DNA from: Lachnospiraceae bacterium UBA7160
GTDB taxonomy: Bacteria; Bacillota; Clostridia; Lachnospirales; Lachnospiraceae
Direction of reading: 5' to 3'
Length of the DNA stretch: 64,000 nt
Assembly: GCA_002491565.1 (NCBI GenBank)
Contig: DKWE01000050.1
Coordinates: 1-64,000, forward strand
Positions 24,507 through 32,560 of the stretch are shown one piece after another. The position numbers and the translations under genes were made by a program. The first letter of the stretch is position 1, and each line of letters opens with the position of its first letter. The notes under the pieces are model-generated. The model saw nothing but the letters and a program-made list of their open reading frames with translations. It was not told where the DNA came from and ran no database searches.

Positions 24507-24849
24507 AACATATCACCTTTAAAACAAGTTTAAGATACGATATACTATAGCCGAAAACGGACGATTCTGCAAGATATTTAAGGAATATCTTTTTTTGCAG
24601 AAACAGTTCAGACAAAATAAAAAAAACAAAGGGTTGCTATTCTCCCGCATCTGAATTACAATAAAAAGGGTACTATTGAAATTCTTAAGACTTTATTAAA
24701 GAATTGTTCAAAGGTATAGGGTATGCTGTATAAGACGGTTTGAATGCAGGAAAATCCGGCAGTTTAAACGGTCAAAGCAGCAGAAGGTCTGCGGCAGGCA
24801 GAAAGGTCTTCGCTGAAGAATAGAACGATTGAAACACAGGGGGACTGGA
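24507..24849. other. Divergent intergenic region
   Basis: About 340 bases between the kinase gene (minus) and the PAP2 gene (plus). It holds the kinase promoter (24544-24572) and an AT-rich hairpin AAGATATT/AATATCTT followed by T7 at 24571-24596. No coding signal was seen. A promoter for the rightward phospholipid operon must also lie here, but none stands out. Confidence 0.5.
24544..24572 (-). promoter_or_regulatory. Promoter of the hybrid kinase gene
   Basis: On the minus strand TTGCAG (24567-24572) and TATAGT (24544-24549) are 17 bases apart, about 38 bases upstream of the ATG at 24506. Confidence 0.6.
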
Positions 24850-25572
24850 ATGAACAGCAGCAGACGGAGCATCTGGACATGGATTGAGAGCATTGTACCG
24901 AGATACGCATGGCTTCCTTTGATTTTTGAATTTGCTTTGAATATGGCGGTCTACAGCGGCGCGAAGCGGATCGCAGGCGGATGGGTGCATCACAATATCG
25001 AAACTGCGCTTGACAGGGCGATTCCGTTTCTGCCGTGGATGATTGTGATTTATTTTGGATGTTATATTTTCTGGATTGTAAATTATATCCTGTGTGTCCG
25101 GCAGGAGCCGGAGCATACCTGGCGGTTTTTGAGCGCGGATTTTCTGGCGAAGCTGGTATGCCTGTTTTTCTTCCTGGCGTTTCCTACGACCAATACGAGG
25201 CCGGAGATTACCGGACATTCCGTGTGGGAGGAGCTGATGCGCTTCCTGTACTGGATTGATACTCCGGACAATCTGTTTCCGTCGATTCATTGCCTTACGA
25301 GCTGGTTTTGCTATATTGGACTGCGCGGAAAGCGTCAGGTTTCGGCAGGATACCGGATATTTTCCTGTCTGTTTGCAGTAGCAGTATTCCTTTCCACTCT
25401 GACGACGAAACAGCATGTGCTGGCAGATGTGGCAGGCGGAGTTCTTTTGGCGGAGGCAGCCTGGCAGGTGGCGGGGCATACCAGACTGGCAGCGTGCTAC
25501 GGTGAGGCAGCCCAGTGTGTGAACCGGTGGGTCTGGGGAGCAGGCAGCAGGAGGTACAGCCATGAAGAATAG
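24850..25572 (+). CDS. PAP2-family phosphatase-like membrane protein
   Basis: A 240-residue membrane protein with about five helices. It has PSIHCLTSW (the PSxH signature) and STLTTKQHVLADVAGG (SxxTxxHxxxD), plus an upstream TTNTRPEITG, which together make the acid phosphatase/PAP2 active site. Such enzymes dephosphorylate phosphatidic acid, undecaprenyl pyrophosphate or similar lipid phosphates, or exchange lipid head groups. ATG 24850 follows AGGGGG with normal spacing; an ATG at 24829 lacks a site. Its end overlaps the next gene by 11 bases. It is the first gene of a phospholipid cluster that also makes phosphatidylserine and phosphatidylethanolamine. Confidence 0.85.
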   Translation: MNSSRRSIWTWIESIVPRYAWLPLIFEFALNMAVYSGAKRIAGGWVHHNIETALDRAIPFLPWMIVIYFGCYIFWIVNYILCVRQEPEHTWRFLSADFLAKLVCLFFFLAFPTTNTRPEITGHSVWEELMRFLYWIDTPDNLFPSIHCLTSWFCYIGLRGKRQVSAGYRIFSCLFAVAVFLSTLTTKQHVLADVAGGVLLAEAAWQVAGHTRLAACYGEAAQCVNRWVWGAGSRRYSHEE

Positions 25573-26641
25573 GAAAAAAATACTATTGAATGCGCTGCTG
25601 TTTTTTCTGATTTTTGCGCTGACGGTTTACGGGGTGTTTCACGGTGAGGATATGGAGGCGCTGCGTGAAGCAGTCGGCAAGGCACAGGTGCAGTGGCTGC
25701 TGCCGGCAATTGTCTGCGTGTTTCTCTTTATCTGGGGCGAGTCGGTGATCATATGGTATATGATGCGTTCATACGGGATTTTCCTGAAGAGCAGGCATTG
25801 CTTTCTGATTTCCTCCGTGGGATTTTTTTTCAGTTGTGTGACGCCGTCGGCGACAGGCGGCCAGCCGATGCAGATCTATTTCATGAAAAAAGAGGATATT
25901 CCGATTCCTGTCTCAACGGTGGTGCTGATGGTCGTGACGATCACCTATAAACTGGTGCTGGTCGTAATCGGATTGGCTCTGGTGCTGTTTGGAAGGGAAT
26001 TTCTGCAGCAGTATCTTGGAACGGTCCGGCCGGTCTTTTATCTTGGGATTGCGCTGAATGTTGGCTGTGTTGCCTTTATGATGCTGCTGGTGTTTCATCC
26101 GTTTCTGGCGAAGCGGATTCTGGTAGTTGGAATGCACGGTCTGGAGCGGCTGCATTTGCTGCGTCATAAGGAGGGCAGGCTGTCAAGGCTGGAAGCATCG
26201 ATGGATCTGTATCAGGATACGGCGGCGTTTCTCGGGACGCATGGCCGGCTGATGATTGAGGTGTTCTTGATTACATTTGCACAGCGGATTGCGCTGTTTG
26301 CTGTGACATATTTTGTATACCGTTCCTTTGCGCTGTCCGGGATACCTGCGCTGGATATTATCACGCTGCAGGCGGTAATTTCGGTTTCAGTGGACATGCT
26401 TCCGCTGCCAGGCGGTATGGGAATCAGTGAGAAGCTGTTTCTGGCGCTTTTTCCTCCGGTATTCGGGAAGCTTCTTCTGCCGGGGATGGTGTTGAGCCGG
26501 GGGCTTGGGTATTACAGTGAGCTGCTTGTCTCTGCGGTGTTTACTCTGGTGGCTGTGGTGGTATTTGAGCAAAGGCTCAGTAAGCGGCGTAAAGCCGGGC
26601 TTGGGCATGGTCAAAAACATCAGATGGGAGCGGGTCGCTGA
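25562..26641 (+). CDS. Flippase-like membrane protein (UPF0104, LPG synthase TM region)
   Basis: A 359-residue protein with about eight membrane helices of the AglD/MprF-N-terminal type. It has SVGFFFSCVTPSATGGQPMQ (conserved PSATGGQ), an MDLYQDTAAFL loop and LPLPGGMGISEKLFLALF (conserved PGGxGxxE). There is no C-terminal aminoacyl-transferase domain, so it is not a lysyl-phosphatidylglycerol synthase but a probable lipid or polyprenyl-linked flippase. It overlaps the PAP2 gene by 11 bases and precedes pssA by 78 bases, so it is part of the phospholipid operon. The cargo is unknown. Confidence 0.85.
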   Translation: MKNRKKILLNALLFFLIFALTVYGVFHGEDMEALREAVGKAQVQWLLPAIVCVFLFIWGESVIIWYMMRSYGIFLKSRHCFLISSVGFFFSCVTPSATGGQPMQIYFMKKEDIPIPVSTVVLMVVTITYKLVLVVIGLALVLFGREFLQQYLGTVRPVFYLGIALNVGCVAFMMLLVFHPFLAKRILVVGMHGLERLHLLRHKEGRLSRLEASMDLYQDTAAFLGTHGRLMIEVFLITFAQRIALFAVTYFVYRSFALSGIPALDIITLQAVISVSVDMLPLPGGMGISEKLFLALFPPVFGKLLLPGMVLSRGLGYYSELLVSAVFTLVAVVVFEQRLSKRRKAGLGHGQKHQMGAGR

Positions 26642-26719
26642 ACAGGAAAATTGTTTGTCAAACCTTCTGGCTGACAGAAGAGAAAATGGGAAGGAAGAAG
26701 AGAAGAAAGGGAAGAGGTT

Positions 26720-27403
26720 ATGCTGGGATTCTATGATTACACGGTGATATTGACCTATTTGAGTTTGTTTTCGGCGCTGGTTGGGATGTTTTTTACCTTT
26801 TCAGGACATCTGCATCTGGCAATTTTCTGCCTGGCTTTGTGTGGGCTGTTTGATACGTTTGACGGGAAAGTAGCGCGGACGAAAAAAGACAGGACAGAGC
26901 AGGGAAAACGGTTCGGAATCCAGATCGATTCGCTGTGTGATATGGTATGTTTCGGCGTGTACCCGGTGATTATCTGCTATTTTAGCGGCATGTGCAAGGC
27001 GGGAAGCTTTGTGATTCTGGCATTTTACTGTCTGGCAGGGCTGATCCGGCTGGCGTATTTCAATGTGATGGAGGAGGAGCGGCAGCAGCAGACGGAGGAG
27101 AAACGCAAATACTATCAGGGACTTCCGATCACCTCTATCTCGGTAATTTTACCGCTGATTTATGTCAGCTCCGCGCTGTATACACAGCATTTTGTAGTGG
27201 TATTGCATGTGGTAATGCTGGTGACAGGGCTGCTCTTTATTTTGGATTTTCCGTTCCGCAAGCCTACGAACAAGCAGCTTGCATTGCTGATTGTGGTTGT
27301 CGCGGCTGCGGTTGTATACATAACCGTGTTCAACTGGCAGTGGCGTGCTTACTTCCGCCTGGCCTGGGAGGACATCCGGCAGATGTTTTCCAGAAGCAGG
27401 TGA
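26720..27403 (+). CDS. pssA: CDP-diacylglycerol--serine O-phosphatidyltransferase (CDP-alcohol phosphotransferase)
   Basis: Makes phosphatidylserine from CDP-diacylglycerol and serine in the membrane. The 227-residue protein has the CDP-alcohol phosphotransferase signature: DGKVAR, then a spacing of twelve residues to G-x3-D-x3-D (FGIQIDSLCD). The usual spacing is eight; four extra residues (TEQGK region) are seen in several clostridial members. About six membrane helices follow. The next gene is phosphatidylserine decarboxylase, which supports serine as acceptor. The ribosome site is GGGAAGAGG. Confidence 0.9.
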   Translation: MLGFYDYTVILTYLSLFSALVGMFFTFSGHLHLAIFCLALCGLFDTFDGKVARTKKDRTEQGKRFGIQIDSLCDMVCFGVYPVIICYFSGMCKAGSFVILAFYCLAGLIRLAYFNVMEEERQQQTEEKRKYYQGLPITSISVILPLIYVSSALYTQHFVVVLHVVMLVTGLLFILDFPFRKPTNKQLALLIVVVAAAVVYITVFNWQWRAYFRLAWEDIRQMFSRSR

Positions 27404-27498
27404 TTCGCGTACAGTTCCGTGAGGGTTTTCCGGAAAGCCTGCCAGTCGGGAATGGTACAGTAACGGGAACGGCAGGAGATGGAGGAAAATCAGGAATT

Positions 27499-28386
27499 AT
27501 GTATAAGTCAGAGAGACAGATGAAATGCGATAGTGGGACTTCTGTGCAGGAGAAGCTGCTGCATGTACTATATGATACCATGCCAGGACGCATGCTGCTG
27601 CGCCCGCTGATTTCTCCTGCATTTTCGAAGCTGGGTGGCTATCTGTTGAATACCAGGCTGTCGGCTGTTGCCGTCAGCCCGTTTGTGCGCTCGTATGGGA
27701 TTGATCTCTCTGAGTGTGAAAAGAGACATTTTTCCTCGTACAATGCGTTTTTTACACGTAGACTTCTGCCGGACGCCCGTCCGGTGGATTGTGAGCCAGA
27801 GGCATTGATCAGCCCCTGTGACGCAAGACTTTCCGTTTATCCGATCACACAGGAAGGCCGCTTTCGGGTGAAACGGACGCCCTACACGGTGTGTGAGCTG
27901 CTGCGCAGTGAGGCGCTGGCGCGGCGCTATGAGGGGGGGCTGCTCTGGCTTTTCCGCCTCTCGGTGGAGGATTACCACCGCTACATTTATCCGGATGATG
28001 CAAGAAAGTCTGTGAACCGGCGGATTCGCGGCGTGTTCCACACGGTCAATCCGATTGCGAATGACTGCGGACCGATTTACAAAGAGAATACGCGCGAATA
28101 CTGTGTGCTGGATACGGCGCAGTTCGGTCCTGTTGTCATGATGGAGGTCGGAGCGATGCTGGTCGGGAAGATTGAGAATCGTCATCCGCAAGCAGCCAGG
28201 GTGCGCAGAGGGGAAGAAAAAGGGAATTTTGCGTTCGGAGGTTCTACGATCCTGCTTCTGACACAAAAGGGCAGGGCGGTGCCGGAAAAGCAGATTCTGG
28301 AGAATACCAGACGGGGCCAGGAGACCTGTGTGCGTCAGGGAGAGCGGGTCGGAGCAAAATATGGCGAGGAATGTAGGAAAGTGTAA
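27499..28386 (+). CDS. psd: Phosphatidylserine decarboxylase proenzyme
   Basis: Converts phosphatidylserine to phosphatidylethanolamine. The 295-residue protein has SPCDARLSVYPI, the HRYIYPDD-type DYHRYIYPDDA region with the catalytic His, and FGGSTILLLTQK near the C-terminus. This last is the self-cleavage site (GGST in place of LGST) whose Ser becomes the pyruvoyl group. ATG 27499 follows GGAGGAAA; the frame is open further upstream but without a good start. It is 95 bases behind pssA and the likely last gene of the phospholipid operon. Confidence 0.93.
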   Translation: MYKSERQMKCDSGTSVQEKLLHVLYDTMPGRMLLRPLISPAFSKLGGYLLNTRLSAVAVSPFVRSYGIDLSECEKRHFSSYNAFFTRRLLPDARPVDCEPEALISPCDARLSVYPITQEGRFRVKRTPYTVCELLRSEALARRYEGGLLWLFRLSVEDYHRYIYPDDARKSVNRRIRGVFHTVNPIANDCGPIYKENTREYCVLDTAQFGPVVMMEVGAMLVGKIENRHPQAARVRRGEEKGNFAFGGSTILLLTQKGRAVPEKQILENTRRGQETCVRQGERVGAKYGEECRKV

Positions 28387-28428
28387 CCATACTGGTAAAA
28401 AATGTAGTAAAAAGCTGAAAAAAAACAC

Positions 28429-28457
28429 TTGCCATGGTGTGGAATCTGTCATATAAT
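28429..28457 (+). promoter_or_regulatory. Promoter of the sugar transferase gene
   Basis: TTGCCA (28429-28434), a 17-base spacer and TATAAT (28452-28457), about 50 bases upstream of the ribosome site. Confidence 0.7.
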
Positions 28458-28515
28458 GCAACTAGTTCTTTGGCTTTAAAGTAATGAAAGGCGCAAAGAG
28501 GAGGGTGTGACGGTT

Positions 28516-29931
28516 ATGTATCAGGTACGTGGACAGAGCTGGCTGAAGCATGGAGATTTCGTGCTTTGGGATTGCTTGTGTATGCAGCTGGCGTTTCTTG
28601 TGGCATATTTACTGAAATTTGGAATTGAGTTTCCATACAGTGATTATGGATATCGGTCACTGATAGCAGTTATGGCACTGGAACAGATTTGTTTTTCTTT
28701 TTTCATTAAAAATTATAAGAATATTTTGAGAAGAGGCTTCTGGGTTGAACTGCAAAAGACGGTTATTTACGTATCGATCGTAGTAGGAGGACTTCTTCTA
28801 TATTTTTTTGTACTCAAGATTTCAGAAGTGTATTCGCGGTCGGTGATCATCTGGTTGTGGGTGATTGGAATCGTGTTAGTGATGATGGAGCGGATGTTTT
28901 GGAAAAAATATATTCGAAAACGGCTCAAAAATAAGGGACATCTGAACAGGATGGTGCTGATATCCACCGTTTCTCACGTCAGGGAGGCGCTTGCATGGCT
29001 GGAAAAGATTGATTTGAAGGATTTTTCAATTACAGATGTGATTCTGACTGACCGGGAAAGCGCCGGGCTGAAGGAGATACAGGGAATTCCTCTGTGGTAT
29101 GGCTATGAGAAGGGACTGGAGATACTGCGGGAAAAGGTTGTAGATGAGGTATTCCTCGACAGCAGCTGTGATATGCAGTTCATGAATGAGTACCTGGAAG
29201 CGTGCATGGAAATGGGGATTGCATTTCATTATCAGCTGGACGGCAGATACGGAGCCTCGCACAATACCATTGTGGAGGAGTTTGGCAACCAGATGGTGCT
29301 GACGACGAGCCTGAAGCTGGCGGAAGGCGGTCAGGTCTTTCTCAAGCGGCTGCTGGATATTGCAGGAGGGCTGGTTGGCTTGATTCTGACTGCAATCCTG
29401 ACAGTGATTCTTGGGCCGATTATTTACCTGCAGAGTCCCGGACCGATTTTCTTTGCGCAGGAGCGTATCGGGAAAAATGGACGGCATTTCCGGCTGTACA
29501 AATTCCGCTCGATGTATCTGGACGCAGAGGAGCGTAAAAAGGAGCTGATGGCGCAGAATAAGATGGATGGATTCATGTTTAAGATGGATCATGATCCACG
29601 GATTATTCCGATCGGACATTTTATCCGAAAGACTTCCCTGGACGAGTTCCCCCAGTTCTACAATGTCCTGAAGGGAGACATGAGTCTGGTAGGGACGCGG
29701 CCTCCGACGGTAGATGAGTTTGTTCAATATGAGGATCACCACAGAGCGCGCCTGTCAATTAAGCCCGGTCTGACCGGTATGTGGCAGGTAAGCGGCCGGA
29801 GTGATATTGTGAATTTTGAGGAAGTAGTAGCGCTGGATAAAAAATACATAGAAGAATGGAGCCTGTGGCTGGATATCAAGATTTTGTTCCAGACAGTTAA
29901 GGTAGTGCTGACGGGAAAAGGATCCGTGTAG
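28516..29931 (+). CDS. Exopolysaccharide polyprenyl glycosylphosphotransferase (WbaP/CpsE-like)
   Basis: A membrane sugar-1-phosphate transferase that loads the first sugar onto undecaprenyl phosphate. It has four N-terminal helices (residues 10-130), a CoA-binding/Rossmann-like middle (about 135-260) and the catalytic bacterial sugar transferase domain (about 275-470). Catalytic-domain marks are FLKRLLDIAGGLVGLI, IYLQSPGPIFFAQERIGKNG, FRLYKFRSM and IRKTSLDEFPQFYNVLKGDM with the catalytic Asp-Glu. SLVGTRPPTVDE and KPGLTGMWQVSGRS follow. ATG 28516 is chosen; GTG 28507 is possible but too near the GGAGG at 28499-28503. It stands alone with its own promoter and terminator, not in a capsule cluster. 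Confidence 0.92.
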   Translation: MYQVRGQSWLKHGDFVLWDCLCMQLAFLVAYLLKFGIEFPYSDYGYRSLIAVMALEQICFSFFIKNYKNILRRGFWVELQKTVIYVSIVVGGLLLYFFVLKISEVYSRSVIIWLWVIGIVLVMMERMFWKKYIRKRLKNKGHLNRMVLISTVSHVREALAWLEKIDLKDFSITDVILTDRESAGLKEIQGIPLWYGYEKGLEILREKVVDEVFLDSSCDMQFMNEYLEACMEMGIAFHYQLDGRYGASHNTIVEEFGNQMVLTTSLKLAEGGQVFLKRLLDIAGGLVGLILTAILTVILGPIIYLQSPGPIFFAQERIGKNGRHFRLYKFRSMYLDAEERKKELMAQNKMDGFMFKMDHDPRIIPIGHFIRKTSLDEFPQFYNVLKGDMSLVGTRPPTVDEFVQYEDHHRARLSIKPGLTGMWQVSGRSDIVNFEEVVALDKKYIEEWSLWLDIKILFQTVKVVLTGKGSV

Positions 29932-29940
29932 TGGCCAGAG

Positions 29941-29970
29941 AACGGAGGCGTATGCAACGCCTCCGTTTGT
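29941..29970. terminator. Bidirectional terminator between convergent genes
   Basis: ACGGAGGCG (29942-29950) and CGCCTCCGT (29958-29966) make a perfect 9-base stem with TTTGT after it. It sits between the sugar transferase (plus) and the ABC permease (minus). Confidence 0.8.
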
Positions 29971-29977
29971 CGTGTGC

Positions 29978-30790
29978 TTACCGTTTCTTCAGACATTGCT
30001 TTTCCGCGAAGCCGATTGCGCCATAGAGCAGGATGGCAATGATGCAGAGGAGGGCGATGGACATAATCACCCAGTCCAGCTTGAAGACCTGTGAGCCATA
30101 AATGATCAGATAACCAAGACCCTGGCGGGCTCCGATAAATTCGCCGATGATGACGCCGACGAGGCACAGGCCGATATTGACTTTCATGACAGAGAGCAGC
30201 AGCGGGACCGTACCGGGCAGGATCACTTTGCCAAGAACATCTTTTTGGGTGCCGCCAAGTGTGTAGATGAGCCGGATTTTGTCTGGGTCAACCGCACAAA
30301 ATCCGGTGTAGAGATTGAGTATGGTTCCGAAGATGGCAACTGACATGCCTGCGACGATGATGGATTTACTGTTTGCACCGAGCCAGACGATCAGAAGAGG
30401 CGCGAGAGCTGACTTCGGAAGGCTGTTTAGCACGACAAGATACGGCTCAAGAATTTCGGACAGGCTATCGCTGCACCAGAGCAGGATGGCAGAGCTGGTG
30501 CCAAGTACAACAACGAATGCGAAGCTGATGAGTGTTTCGAGAACCGTGATTCCGGCGTGGGTGAAAATGCTGCCGTCTGTCCACATGGCAGAAAAGGTGT
30601 TCCAGATGCGGGAAGGACTGCTGAAGATGAATCCATCGATCCAGGAGCGCTGTACAGCGGTCTCCCAGAGCAGCAGAAATACTGCAAAAATCAGAAGCCG
30701 GATCCCTGCGATCCGGTACTGACGGTGTTTCAAACGCTTCAGATAGGCTGCCTGCGAGGCAGAAACCGGTACAAATTTTTCTATGCTCAT
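29978..30790 (-). CDS. ABC transporter permease of the nitrate/sulfonate/taurine type
   Basis: A 270-residue permease with about six helices and the EAA loop with conserved Gly (IYTLGGTQKDVLGKVILPGT). The motif PKSALAPLLIVWLG is typical of SsuC/TauC/ThiX-like importers. Its start overlaps the stop of the ATPase gene by four bases (ATGA), so the two are translated together. Substrates in this family include sulfonates, taurine, nitrate, cyanate, bicarbonate and pyrimidine precursors of thiamine. No binding protein is encoded beside it and no riboswitch was seen upstream, so the substrate stays open. Confidence 0.9.
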   Translation of the reverse strand: MSIEKFVPVSASQAAYLKRLKHRQYRIAGIRLLIFAVFLLLWETAVQRSWIDGFIFSSPSRIWNTFSAMWTDGSIFTHAGITVLETLISFAFVVVLGTSSAILLWCSDSLSEILEPYLVVLNSLPKSALAPLLIVWLGANSKSIIVAGMSVAIFGTILNLYTGFCAVDPDKIRLIYTLGGTQKDVLGKVILPGTVPLLLSVMKVNIGLCLVGVIIGEFIGARQGLGYLIIYGSQVFKLDWVIMSIALLCIIAILLYGAIGFAEKQCLKKR

Positions 30791-31581
30791 GCTGGCTCCT
30801 TTCCGGGTGAGACTGGGTTCAGAGCGGCCCAGATCTGATTGAAGTAGTCTTTGAATTCCGGCTCATTCCGGCGTGCAAAGGGGGAAAGTCCTTCCCTGGC
30901 AAAGGAAACGCGGATGACCTCACGGATACGTGCCGGGCGCTGGCTCAGCACCAGAATGCGGTCTGCCATGCTGACGGCCTCTGAGAGATCATGTGTGACG
31001 AGGATCGCCGTCTTTTTTTCTTTCCGGAGAATGGCGTAGATATCATCGCATACGGATAACCGTGTCTGGAAGTCCAGTGCGGAGAACGGCTCATCCAGAA
31101 GCAGGAGCTCTGGGTCGAGTGCCAGTGTGCGGATCAGCGCTGCCCGCTGCCGCATGCCGCCGGAAAGCTCGGAAGGCACTGCGTTGCGGAAGCGGTACAG
31201 ATCGTAGTCTTTTAGCATCTGGTCAACGTGCAGCCGTGTTCTCTTATTTAGTTCGTGACGAATCTCCAGACCCAGTGTCACATTTCGATAGACTGTGCGC
31301 CAGTCGAACAGGTGATCTTTCTGAAGCATATAGCCGATGCTGGAGTGTGGGGAAGCGCCTGGCATTCCGCTGCGCAGAATCGTACCGTCTTCCGGTAGAA
31401 TCAGCCCTGAAATCAAAGAAAGCAGTGTGGATTTGCCGCAGCCGCTTGGTCCGACGATGGCAAGAAATTCTCCACGCTGTACCTGAAACGAAATATCAGT
31501 TAAGGCGTATGTCTCCCCGCTTTTGGTATGGTAGGCATAGCTCACATGTTTCAATTCAAGTAATGGGTCCAAAACATGCAC
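30787..31581 (-). CDS. ABC transporter ATP-binding protein of the SsuB/TauB type
   Basis: A 264-residue ATPase with Walker A GPSGCGKST, signature LSGGMRQR, Walker B LLLLDEPFSALD and the switch His in ILVTHDLSEAVSMADRI. The C-terminal RPARIREVIRV is typical of the NrtD/SsuB subfamily. It starts with ATG 31581 after AAGGAGG. It forms a two-gene operon with the permease. The solute-binding protein must be encoded elsewhere or be a lipoprotein shared with another system. Confidence 0.93.
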   Translation of the reverse strand: MHVLDPLLELKHVSYAYHTKSGETYALTDISFQVQRGEFLAIVGPSGCGKSTLLSLISGLILPEDGTILRSGMPGASPHSSIGYMLQKDHLFDWRTVYRNVTLGLEIRHELNKRTRLHVDQMLKDYDLYRFRNAVPSELSGGMRQRAALIRTLALDPELLLLDEPFSALDFQTRLSVCDDIYAILRKEKKTAILVTHDLSEAVSMADRILVLSQRPARIREVIRVSFAREGLSPFARRNEPEFKDYFNQIWAALNPVSPGKEPA

Positions 31582-31735
31582 CTCCTTGTGAGTTGTGTGA
31601 CCGGAGGCTTCCGGTATATTGTAATATATGGAGGCGGAGAAAAAATGTTATTAAAAGCATAGCCGCAACGGACATCCCTAGAATCTGGACATTCGGGACG
31701 GGATTTTCTATTTGTGGGAGGAGGAAAAGACAGGA

Positions 31736-32380
31736 ATGGCGCAGAACAAAGTGAATTATCAGAGGGAGCTGGAAAAGCTGCTGGATCAGTATAGCAGGGA
31801 GGGACGTGTGCCGACGTTGTTTTTGCACAGCTGCTGTGCGCCCTGCAGCAGCTATGTGCTGGAGTATCTTGCGCAGTATTTTGCGATTACGGTATTTTAT
31901 TACAATCCCAATATCTATCCGGAAGAGGAGTACCGGAAGCGGGTTCAGGAACAGCAGCAGCTGATTGGAGAACTGAATCTTCAGACGGGATACAATCGGA
32001 TTTTGTTTGTGGAGGGAACCTATGATCCGGCAGAGTACTTTGAGGCTGTCAGAGGACTGGAGCAGATCCCGGAGGGCGGGGAGCGGTGTTTTGCATGCTT
32101 CCGGCTCCGGCTCGGAAGCGTCGCGAGAGAGGCAGCGGTACGCGGCTTTGACTATGTGACGACCACACTTACGATCAGTCCGCTGAAGGATGCGCAGAAG
32201 CTGAATGAGATCGGCAGAGAGGCAGCAGAGGCATACGGTGTGCAGTGGCTTCCGTCTGATTTCAAGAAGAAAAACGGATATCAGAGGTCGATTGAGCTTT
32301 CCAGGCAGTACGGACTGTACCGTCAGGACTACTGCGGATGCGTGTTTTCCAGGAAAGAGCGGGAGCAAATGAAAGTGTGA
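31736..32380 (+). CDS. queH: Epoxyqueuosine reductase QueH
   Basis: Last step of queuosine synthesis in tRNA, reduction of epoxyqueuosine; QueH is the cobalamin-free, non-homologous alternative to QueG. The protein (about 214 residues) has FLHSCCAPCSSYVLEYL (paired Cys), ERCFACFRLRLGS and DYCGCVFS, which supply the metal-cluster and iron-binding Cys residues. A TTLTISPLKD region follows the family pattern. ATG 31736 follows GGAGGAGG; the frame opens earlier at 31712 without a better start. It stands alone upstream of argH. Confidence 0.93.
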   Translation: MAQNKVNYQRELEKLLDQYSREGRVPTLFLHSCCAPCSSYVLEYLAQYFAITVFYYNPNIYPEEEYRKRVQEQQQLIGELNLQTGYNRILFVEGTYDPAEYFEAVRGLEQIPEGGERCFACFRLRLGSVAREAAVRGFDYVTTTLTISPLKDAQKLNEIGREAAEAYGVQWLPSDFKKKNGYQRSIELSRQYGLYRQDYCGCVFSRKEREQMKV

Positions 32381-32560
32381 TAGGCTTCAGAAGACCTTCG
32401 CAGCGGAACAAGAATTTGCTTGCAAGTCGGAGTTTCCTGTGATAGACTGAAACACGGCTGCCAGAACTTGGTGGGACAGCTGCAGGAATCATGTGTGTCA
32501 GGTTCTGCCATCTGGCAGCGGGCACTCTGAATGGAAGAGCAGGAAAAGAGAGGAATTAGA

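Noticed and set aside
24571..24596. Terminator-like AT-rich hairpin with T7
   Set aside because: It overlaps the -35 box of the divergent kinase promoter and no plus-strand gene ends just before it; probably chance AT-rich symmetry.
31582..31735. TPP or other riboswitch in front of the two-gene ABC importer or queH
   Set aside because: No conserved aptamer core was found in either direction.
32381..32560. T-box or riboswitch upstream of argH
   Set aside because: A CTGCCAG...CTGGCAG stem (32458-32518) with an AGAACTT/AGGTTCT extension is present, but no T-box core, no terminator U-run and no known aptamer.
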